Assembly (NCBI GenBank): GCA_958430865.1
Contig: CAUDNR010001335.1
Span: 160,698-188,266, forward strand
Reading direction: 5' to 3'
Source: Entrophospora sp. SA101
Lineage: Eukaryota; Glomeromycota; Glomeromycetes; Entrophosporales; Entrophosporaceae
DNA length: 27,569 nt
Positions 1 to 8,392 of this stretch are shown here, one piece after another. The notes under the pieces were generated by a model, which saw only the letters and a list, made by a program, of their open reading frames with translations, did no database searches and had not been told where the DNA came from. Position 1 is the first letter of the stretch. The number at the start of each line of letters is the position of its first letter. The position numbers and the translations under genes were made by a program.

Positions 1-56
1 TTTTTTGTTAGATTAAATTCTACATAAAATATTTTGATTGGTTGATGAAATTTTAG

Positions 57-488
57 TATGTTGTGTGAAAATATGTAACTTAGATTATGTTCACCATGAC
101 ATTTCGGTGGCCTAATATTATGAAATTGGTTGATGGTAATTGGATATTAATTGATTTGGAGGTAAATAAATTTATTATTATCATTCTTTCTGGTCTCTCT
201 TATTATCAATATTTGAACAAAGTATTTATTTTAAAATTTTTCCTCTAGTGTGCTGGCATTGATGGTGAAAGAGTAAATTTTGATCCATTAGCAAATTGGG
301 CACCTGAGACAATTGAAACACGTATATATACAAAAAATGCAGATATTTACATGATAGGAAAGCTACTTAGTAAGCTTTTATGTCCATTATCTGAAGAAGC
401 TCATGATTTTGAGATATTTACTACAACAATGAACCCTGATTTGCGTCCTACAGCTAAAGAAACTCTTCAACGTATCTGGTTTTCATAA
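57..488 (+). pseudogene. C-terminal part of an atypical protein kinase, frameshifted
   Basis: Two exons of a kinase catalytic domain are readable; the N-terminal half lies outside the window. Exon 57-161 gives CNLDYVHHDI and then, one base later, RWPNIMKLVDGNWILIDLE. This corresponds to the catalytic loop HxDxRWPN and the DFG-equivalent DLE. After an intron at 162-248 the frame continues CAGIDGERVNFDPLANWAPE, containing the APE motif, then DIYMIGKLL and NPDLRPTAKETLQRIWFS, and stops at 486-488. One extra T in 102-104 breaks the frame exactly between the HxD and RWPN parts of the catalytic loop. The RWPN/LIDLE style resembles the large expanded kinase families of mycorrhizal fungi (inference). 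As written it cannot encode a whole kinase, so I call it a pseudogene; an assembly indel is the alternative. Confidence 0.72.
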
Positions 489-957
489 GCATTTTCAAGT
501 AATTGTTTGGAACTCTTAATGGCATATTTTAATTATTATCTTAAAATTTGTATATATATATATATTTTTTACAACAAATTATAAGACAAATAATTTTTAA
601 AGTTTGGAAACAAAGAATTTGAACATAAAATGATTATCAGAACATTAGAAAGTTATTATCAGTTTACTTTCTCTTTTCTAGGTACAGAAAAAAGAATGTA
701 TTTTTGTGTATTTCAATATTTTTCCTTTGCCTTTAATTTCAATACATCAAAAAAAATTTGTTATAATGCTGTTATTCATGTAAATATTTTAACAAGAAAT
801 TCCTATCTGGTAAATTTATAAGTTATAAACTACAAAATGAACATAAGATTTATATATAGGGATGAATGCATATGAAAAGTAATAATGAAAAATAATAAAT
901 ATAATGGTTCCACTGAATATGAAAAAGCCATGTGTTTCTTGGAGATAGGTTGTAAAT
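489..957. other. AT-rich intergenic stretch
   Basis: This stretch holds a short TA microsatellite near 550-565 and long A/T runs. I see no conserved protein segment on either strand. The 63-codon open frame at 630-821 has a composition typical of chance ORFs in AT-rich DNA. Confidence 0.6.
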
Positions 958-1362
958 GTAGTTGCTCTTCAAGAACTTTTTAAATCAGAACAAGACATAT
1001 TTTTAATGTCCCAACTTAAAGCGGTGGATGGTGAGTTAACAAGCATTAGTAGATGCTTTAAAAGAAAATTAGATCTAATAAAAGAACATTCTAACAGTGG
1101 GATCACACAATACACTACTCTGCCAAAAAACATATCTCAATATGCTAGAACTTATTATGAAAATATTAGAAATCATCTGATAAACAATGGTCTTCTGCTA
1201 AGAATTCATGGCAATATTAAAAGGTTGCCTCAATGGAAACTAAGACGGTGATTGATAAAAATGTTGTAGAAGCAGTAAAGAATTTTCTGGAAAATTATGC
1301 TGAAGTCCATGGATTACCAGTTACATATATATATTCTAATCATAAAAGTATTCAAATATAAG
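958..1362 (+). pseudogene. relic of a transposon-type protein (DDE-element N-terminal region)
   Basis: A continuous frame from 958 reads VVALQELFKSEQDIFLMSQL, then KAVDGELTSISRCFKRKLDL and on to KNISQYARTYYENIRNHLIN and RLPQWK. It stops at 1249-1251 after switching frame near 1235-1250. The +1 frame carries the coding signal on: TKTVIDKNVVEAVKNFLENY AEVHGLP, fading into AT-rich DNA by about 1330. I associate the VKNFLENYAEVHGLP block with long DDE-transposase-like proteins that are very abundant in Rhizophagus-type genomes; this is recall of a family pattern, not a search. No catalytic residues are present. It is a short, frameshifted N-terminal fragment without visible terminal repeats. Confidence 0.5.
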
Positions 1363-1739
1363 GGGAAGGCCGAAGATGATCATTTTAATAATCGGAAATG
1401 TTACGCTTTATTCAGTTCAAAAGTTTATTAATCAAACCAGGACTGGGTATTAAGTAAACATAAAGTTAACTTGCATATAAATTTAAAGTCTCGCCGAGTT
1501 TGCATTATTAGGATGAAATTTTTGAATTAGACAAAAAATCCGTGATTTTATGAAAACTTTGAGCTTAGTAAAAAAGTTCAAAACTTCATTGATCATGGAT
1601 TATGTCATTAAGTAAGTCCACTTAAAACATCTTGAATTATATATGATTAAAATTCGAGAACAATTGATCAAGTATAGACAACAAAACGTAAAGCCTTAAA
1701 ATTAAAGATGGGATCTCAAATTTTTTTAAATTAATTATA
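1363..1739. other. intergenic stretch upstream of the ILV1 pseudogene
   Basis: AT-rich sequence without a recognisable coding segment or repeat. It would have held the promoter and 5' leader of the ILV1 copy, but I can point to no specific site. Confidence 0.5.
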
Positions 1740-3948
1740 ATGATTCAACCAAATTCAGAAAATATTATTCAAACATCAACAACAATTTATCTGTTGCCAA
1801 CAGGAAAAGCAATTTTAGAAACTGATACTTCCTCGCCATCACCACACTTAACATCAAGTGATTCTTATTTTGATTCTAGCAACACTCCAAATCATCCAGA
1901 TTATTTATGATTAATCTTAACTTATAGAGTTTATGAAATAGTTAAAGAAACACCATTAGTACATGCAATAAATTTATCATTAAAATTAAATAACAGAGTC
2001 TTATTAAAAAGAGAGGACTTACAAGATGTTTTTAATTTCAAAATTAGAGGTGCTCATAATAAAATGACACATTTAACTAAAGAAGAAAGAAAGTGAGGAG
2101 TGATCATTTTGTTCCGCAGGTTTTTTAACAAATAATAATAATATTATTAATATTATTTGTGGAAATGGTTTTTAATATGTAACATTTCTTATTATTAAGG
2201 AAATCATGCTCAAGGAGTTGCAATATCGGCAAAAAAACTTGGTCTTCCTGCAACTATGGTAATGCCATTGTAAGTAATGATATATATAAATAAATATGAT
2301 TTTTTAATTATATTCATTGATATCTTTTATACTCTTATGATAAGGTTAGAACTACACCAAGTATTAAATATAAAAGTGTGGAAAGATTGGGCTCAAATGT
2401 TGTACTATACAGATCTGACTTTGACAAGGCAAACAAGAGTGCCTTCACTTACAAAATCTACACAAATATACCAATATACCACCTTATGATGGCCCATATG
2501 TTATTGCTGGTCAAGGTACTATTGGGATGGAAATCCTCAGGCAACATTATTTTAATGAAATAGATGCAATTTTTGCATGTGTAGGTGGAGGTGGACTTAT
2601 AGCCAGTATTGGCAGTTATATAAAAAGAATATGTCCCTCCATTAAAATTTTGGTGTAGAAACTGTTGATGCTAATGCAATGACATTATCATTGAAGGAAA
2701 ATAAATGAGTTGTGTTAAAAGAAGTTGGGTTATTTGCAGATGGAGCAGCTGTAAAAGTTGTAGGTGAATAAATGATTACAGTGACAAATGATGAAATTTG
2801 TGCCACTATTAAAGATATTTTTGACATATCTATATGTATACTATATATATACAAAGAAAATTAAAACAACTTGATTATTATTATTAGACACAAGGTCTAT
2901 TGTAGAATCAGCTGATGCATTAGGACTAGCAGGTGTAAAGAAATATATTGCAGAAAATAATGTAGTTGGGGTTGTTTTGTGGCCATTACTTCAGGTGCAA
3001 ATATGAATTTTGAACATTTGAGATTTGTAGCTGAATGGGCTGGGTTTGGTGAACAACATGAAGCTTTAATTTCAGTAATTATTCCTGAACATCCTGGAAG
3101 GTATATCATAATATAAATTTATTAATTATGGTCAATTTGATTTATATATACTTATATCATGTGCTCATATAATAACAGTTTTATCGCACTTTATAATCAT
3201 ATTAATACACATCCCATTACAGAATTTTCATATAGGTATTATTAAGTTTAAAATATATTAGATTGATATATTTTATATGTTTTATTTATAAATACCAGCT
3301 ATTATTAATCTTTACACTTTCTCTTATTACAATATAAACAGTTATTCTGATTCAGAGAAGGCATGGATATATATGCCATTTAGAGTTGATAATAGAGGTA
3401 CAGAATTACAAACAATTTTAGAAAATTTAAAGGAGGATGGTATACATGGTCTAGATATAAGTGATAATGAAATAGCAAAAACTCATGCAAGATATTTGAT
3501 AGAAGGTAGAAGTATTGTTGAAAATGAAAGATTATTTAGATTTGGTAAGCTAAAAGTTCTGTTTATTTGTTTAATACACAAACATATACATTTGTAATTT
3601 ATGAAATAATTCATGAATATTTAGAGCTCCCTGGAGCATTAAAAAAATTATTGACTGGATTGAAATCAAGTTGGAATACATCATTGTTTCATTATCATAA
3701 TCATGGTTCAGTCAAGTTTTAATAATAATTGATAATCATCATAATCATCATCATCATCATCATTATTATTAGACTAATTGTTAAATCATAATATTCAAAT
3801 AATTGTACAGATATAGAAAAAGTGTTGGTCGGCATACATACAAGTTCCATCACAAGACTATGAAGCATTTGAAAATTTTAAAAATAAACTTGATTATCAT
3901 TGTGTAGAAGAAACAGATAATTCAGTTTATAAACAATTTCTAAAATAA
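1740..3948 (+). pseudogene. ILV1: threonine dehydratase (threonine ammonia-lyase) pseudogene, intron-containing
   Basis: The intact enzyme is a PLP enzyme that deaminates threonine to 2-oxobutanoate, the first step of isoleucine synthesis, usually in mitochondria. Readable blocks in order: [47 protein letters not shown] (PLP lysine in NFKIRGA), [72 protein letters not shown] (phosphate-binding glycine loop), GLFADGAAVKVVGE, SIVESADALGLAGVKKYI, then the regulatory domain [61 protein letters not shown]. Damage: TGA at 1908-1910, TGA at 2094-2096 where Trp is expected, a +1 T at 2106-2110, frameshifts near 2450-2490, 2650 and 2970, TGA at 2706-2708, a deletion near 2770, a damaged donor at 3711 and a 4-base duplication at 3833-3842. 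Intron traces at 2120-2199, 2270-2344, about 2834-2885, 3101-3342, 3545-3624 and about 3711-3810 make it an unprocessed pseudogene. Confidence 0.93.
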
Positions 3949-4450
3949 CTGTACACATTTAAAATTTGATGAATGTATATATAACAGGGAAATTCTCCAC
4001 AAAAGACACCAAATATATTTGATGAAATAGATTACAAATCCAATTTTAAGTTGACAAGAGGATTATTTGTTCCATACACTGTTGTAAAGAAACCATAATG
4101 GATCCATGCTATTAATTAATTTAAAATTTAATTTAAACCATTTATTCCATGTATATGATCCTTTTAATTTTTTTTTCTATTTTTAAAATATTTATATAAA
4201 ATTTTTTTCTGAATGAATATAATACAATAATACAATAATAAATAATAATAAATAAATAAAGATGATAATACCAAAATATTAAAAATGTAAAAAATGCTAA
4301 TGTTATGAATGAAAGATGAAGAAAATGGTGGGTATGTAAAAAAATATTAGCTAACTGATATTTAACATTTCTTTTCATGTTTTCTAAAAAAAAATCTCAT
4401 GGCAATTCTATAAGTTAAATGACATATTTTATATTTATATATTATTTTTC
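3949..4450. other. intergenic stretch with one possible orphan exon
   Basis: After an AG at about 3987, a frame of about 35 codons runs to a TAA near 4096 (NSPQKTPNIFDEIDYKSNF, then KLTRGLFVPYTVVKKP). It reads like real protein but I do not recognise it; it may be a leftover exon of another decayed gene. The rest (4100-4450) is very AT-rich and includes the 3' flank of the G-gamma gene. Confidence 0.3.
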
Positions 4451-4774
4451 CTACAAAACCTCACAAAGATATCTTTTGCTAGATGGCGCATATGGATCAT
4501 CTCTTTTATCAATAGTTCCCCATACTGATGGTACTAAATTATCTCTAGTATTTTTACAATATCCAATTAAACTAAAAATATATTATTATATTTTTAATAA
4601 TAAAATTAAGGAATTGTTATAAATTTTAAATGATTAATTGATTAATTACCCTTTACTGGCATCACTAACTCTAATCCGTTGACGATCTAAATCTTCCCGT
4701 AACCTTTGATTAAGTTCTAATAACCGACGAAGTTTTAATTCTGACATAGTTTGTTGTTTATGTCTATGCATCAT
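4451..4774 (-). CDS. heterotrimeric G-protein gamma subunit
   Basis: Two exons, 4774-4650 and 4571-4451, joined across a GTAATT...TTTTAG intron (4649-4572), give 81 residues. G-gamma pairs with the G-beta propeller and anchors the dimer at the plasma membrane for pheromone or nutrient signalling. The N-terminal helix (about 9-36, [20 protein letters not shown]) is the coiled coil that binds G-beta and closely matches fungal Ste18/GNG-1-type proteins. It is followed by [18 protein letters not shown] and DDPYAP, also typical of the family. The protein ends in CEVL, a CaaX prenylation box. A final Leu points to geranylgeranyl rather than farnesyl transfer, and the neighbouring Cys seen in many fungal G-gammas is absent. 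The start is the first of two adjacent ATGs, with an in-frame TAA at 4786-4784. It lies tail to tail with the ILV1 pseudogene. Confidence 0.9.
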
Positions 4775-6187
4775 TTTTATATTTTATGTGTATATATATT
4801 ATAATTGTTGGTTGTATTTGTAAATATATATTCTAAAATATAAATATGTTAATAATTGATTAATTGATAAAAATTATAAATCCAATAAAACATTGAATCA
4901 GATTTAATAGCATATATACATATGTATATATATATTAACGAATTCAATAAAATAACTAAAACATCAATTTATTGATGTAAAATAATTTCAATATACCTAT
5001 TTTTAAATGTATCTTTTTTTTGAAACAAAATTTTGTCTTTTTATCAAGGAAATATATGTTTTGTGTTTAAAACAAGAAAATTTAAATTGCAAACTAAGAA
5101 AGAATGTAGGGTTTGTAATAATAAAGTTACAAAATTGAAAAAAAAATTTTAATATAAATAACACAAAACTCTCTTTGATTCATGCACCACACAAAAATGT
5201 ATGCTATTTATTATTTACATTTTTGATCGGCGTTTACAATTATCACATTTGCATTTTAGTATCAGTATAAAATGTGTGTGTCACACATAAGAGTTGACGG
5301 CCTCATGTTCAACCGTTAGAGAGAAACTATTATAGAAATATATGAGATACATAGATAATTTTAATTGGGCTCAAATTTTCAATCTATTATAGAGCAAAAA
5401 CCGTTATAGAGAGAGTGAGCTGTATGTGTTTAAAAAATCTCACAAAATGAATGAATGCATTGAACTTTATTTTTAAATAAAGCTAATATAAAACATCCAA
5501 AGATCCATAGAATAAGCAAGTGCTTGAAATAATTTAATTCATTTGATTTTGAAAAATACGTTCCTCAATTCCATCTGTGCATTTTTTTCATTCTTCATAG
5601 TGTATTAGTATGTGGTCACGCCTAAAATAAATAAAATATCTTTTGTATCATGATTAATTTACTTATTTTGTACATACTTAATTTTTAATATTACGTTATA
5701 CTTGTTTTACTATATTTACACTTTCGTGTTAATTAAATTTCTATGGTGTATTTTGATAAAAGGATAAATATAATTACACAATATCACTTTTTTCCTCTTC
5801 TACAGTACTTGGGATTTTACAGTGTAGGTAAAATGTCCCGCCTTCATCATCTCTTCCTTTTCATCATTATTAGTTAGGAATTCTTAATATTTATAAAATT
5901 ATTTTATTTTTTATTATATAATTCATTATCTTATTCTATTCATTATTTATTTTATATAATATATATAATAATAATAATAATTCATCTTGTATAATAATAA
6001 TATCTACCTTATAATAAAAATAAAAAATTTTTCCCTTGTATATTCAGATGTAGCCCATGCAATGAATCGTATCTTAACATATCTCCCTTTTTTAAATGAA
6101 AGAACACAAGGAAAAGAAAATGATCATATAATTTTTTTTTTGCAAGTATCACTCTGAAATTGTGTTACTCATTAAGGCCACACCTAC
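4775..6187. other. long AT-rich intergenic region
   Basis: This holds the upstream flank of the G-gamma gene and no gene I can support. Stretches of higher complexity (about 5220-5450, containing CCGTTATAGAGAGA-like motifs, and 6045-6150) look like old repeat debris. From about 6047 an open frame reads AHAMNRILTYLPFLNERTQG before a stop near 6158; I cannot assign it. Confidence 0.4.
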
Positions 6188-6274
6188 CTCGGTTACACGA
6201 CAAGGTTTTTTAAGATAAGATTTCCTTATTTTCTACCAATCATGGGGGTCTTGGTTGGGATTCGTGTAACCGAG
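6188..6274. repeat. short inverted repeat (foldback, MITE-like)
   Basis: CTCGGTTACACGA at 6188-6200 is the exact reverse complement of TCGTGTAACCGAG at 6262-6274, with about 61 bases between. Pairing extends a few more bases outward with mismatches. A TGTAACCGAG half-site recurs at about 17186-17195. It could be a tiny non-autonomous transposon or the remains of one; no clear target-site duplication is visible. Confidence 0.55.
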
Positions 6275-6439
6275 ATAGAGCATTCCCATTGATACTTTAA
6301 AACAATTGAAATTAAAATGTAGAACAATATAAATTCACATATCACAAATAATCATCATATTTTTTGATATAATCGAATTTTTTCAAGTGATATGTTACAC
6401 GTGTCATGATCACGTGATTTTAATGAGTTACAAAATGAA

Positions 6440-7054
6440 ATTTTTGCTCTTTTTTTGGCCTTGGATTAGTTGTTTCAGATTTTATCCGCCTTGTCTGATT
6501 TGAATAATAATTTCATTTTGGGACATTTTCTTTATTCTCGTTTAAATGTTTCAATTGCTGTTTCAGTTTAGCAATAAATTGCTGATTACTCTTTGTTCAT
6601 TTCATAATCATTTCACAATTGATATCTTTTTTCTATATCTCTTTATTTTGTTGATTTATTAATTGTTGCTTATGCTGCATCTCATTGTTTTTATTATCTA
6701 TATCTAGTTTCTTTAAAATAGCTTTGTGACTGCTTTGATGTTGCTGTTAATTTTGTCTTTTGTTTTTTGAACTTCTTTTCTTGGTTGGTTGTTTACTTGT
6801 AAATTTTATCATTGATTTTTTGCAATTTATCAACCAAATTATTTTCTATAAGCCAATTAATTATTTTTTGGTTCTTTTATCTAACCTTTCTTTATTCAAT
6901 TCTCAATAAAATCTAAATGAATTTTGACTTCCACTTTTAATTCTTGAATTTTTTTTTTTTAATTGATTTTTGGAACTTCTATGTCCTCTCAATAAAAGAT
7001 TTCTAATATTATTTCCTCTTCGATTTCATTAAACATTTCATCATTAATCTTCAT
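6440..7054 (-). pseudogene. decayed Lys/Glu-rich (coiled-coil-like) coding remnant
   Basis: Read on the minus strand from an ATG at 7054, the sequence gives INDEMFNEIEEEIILEIF, a stop, then, in shifting frames, KKKIQELKVEVKIHLDFIEN, ENNLVDKLQKINDKIYK and KTKDKINSNIKAVTKL. It continues with Q/K-rich segments to about 6440. The heptad-like charge pattern and repeated frame switching suggest a worn-out coding sequence for a helical, coiled-coil protein. I do not recognise the parent. AT-rich DNA can mimic K/N/I-rich protein, so this stays tentative. Confidence 0.35.
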
Positions 7055-7436
7055 TTTGTTTCGTTAATGAACTTCTTTTTCTCTCAATAATATCTATTTT
7101 TTTTTTCTGGGGTAGTCTATATATTTTACATATTAATATTATTAATGTTGATGTTGATATAAAAAAAATCGAAAGTTATGCGTGACACGATAAAGTTATA
7201 ATGTGATTATTTAATAAATTGACTTATTTAATAAAGAAAAATATTAACTTATTAAAATATATAAAAATTCAATTTATCAAACATAATAGCTAGAATATCA
7301 GAGAACCTGGAATGATTTATATGCTTCTCGTGGTACCTATCTATCCACTATTTTTTTTTCGGGAAAAAAAGAAAAAAAATATTCTGAGTTTCCTTAATTT
7401 ATTTGGCAATTGACGCGTAATTAAAATCATCAACAG
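7055..7436. other. intergenic, AT-rich, upstream of the RACK1 pseudogene
   Basis: No gene or structured repeat is visible. The first WD repeat expected for an intact RACK1 gene is not found here, so the pseudogene lacks its 5' part. Confidence 0.4.
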
Positions 7437-8289
7437 ATCGTTTCATCAGATGGACAATTTGCTTGTCAGTATCTTGGGATAAGACACTTAGATTATGGGA
7501 TTCGAATAATGGAACAACTTGTCGATCTGTTGGGAATGAATGGATGACTGATATCCGCGGATCGCATCACTAGCGGTTGGGATAAACTTGTAAAGGTGAT
7601 TATTATTATTATATTATTATATCCACATAGAAGTACGGTGTTATGGGTGGATGAATAAATGGTTTTTTTTTGTTCTGATTTAATGTAATAATATTTGTTG
7701 GAGAAATTAAATACATTTCAAAAAAAAAATTAACCAGATCTGAGTCAAACGTTTATTTTCTTCTATTTTATTATTATTGATTGAAAAATATATTAATATA
7801 CTATAGGCATATAAATATATGCATATATATAAGTATGGGAGCATGTTAAACGTAGACTTAAGACTAATATTCATGGACATGGTGGATATATTAGCATCAT
7901 CAGATGGATTATTGCGTATCTGGTGGAAAGATGGTGATGCGATGTTATGGGGTTTGAATGAGGGTAAACATTTGTTTGTATTCATTAGATGCAGATGATA
8001 TAACGAATGCTTTAGTATTTAGTCCGGATAGATATTGGTTGTGTGCTGCTACTTCTTGTATTAAAATTTGGGATCTGGAAACTAAAAAAGTTATCGGTGA
8101 TTTAAAACCTGATTTTATGGATATTGGTAGATTCCGAGTGTATCTCTTTGGCTTAGTCACCTGATGGTTCTACATTATTTGCTGGATATCCAGGTATCTT
8201 ATTATTATCATTAATATTATTGATTTATTTATTTTTCTGATCTTCTTTTAATTAAGGACAGCAAGGTTAGAGTTCGGGAAACTTTATAA
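7437..8289 (+). pseudogene. RACK1/Asc1/Cpc2 (G-beta-like ribosomal WD40 protein) pseudogene
   Basis: RACK1 is a seven-bladed WD40 propeller on the 40S ribosomal subunit. Exon 7437-7595 reads IVSSDGQFA and, after a frameshift, SWDKTLRLWDSNNGTTC. It then jumps over roughly one and a half blades to ITSGWDKLVK. Exon 7834-8193 reads [40 protein letters not shown], then in another frame [39 protein letters not shown], and [21 protein letters not shown]. The last exon (8256-8289) carries DSKVRVRETL and a stop, with Arg where the final blade needs Trp. There are at least four frameshifts, internal deletions and a TAG for Trp at 8154-8156. The first blade and start codon are missing. Introns at 7596-7833 and 8194-8255 are retained, so this is not a retrocopy. 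Confidence 0.9.
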
Positions 8290-8392
8290 TCTATATATAA
8301 GTATGTATAAGGTTCTTTATTATTTATTTTTCAAAAGAAAAATAAGTAACTATAATAAAAACAAATATATAATTGAATTTTCTATATTGCTT

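Noticed and set aside
3736..3772. ATC/ATT repeats as a possible CRISPR or regulatory array
   Set aside because: A simple trinucleotide microsatellite in a pseudogene intron; no spacers and no fixed repeat-spacer pattern. No CRISPR array exists in the window.
4142..4378. 78-codon hydrophobic minus-strand ORF
   Set aside because: Composition (I, L, Y, F, K) is what AT-rich non-coding DNA gives; no conserved pattern and no splice partners.
4451..8289. A functional G-beta/G-gamma pair formed by the G-gamma gene and the nearby RACK1-like gene
   Set aside because: The RACK1 copy is broken, and RACK1 is a ribosomal scaffold in the G-beta-like fold rather than the usual G-gamma partner; proximity looks coincidental.
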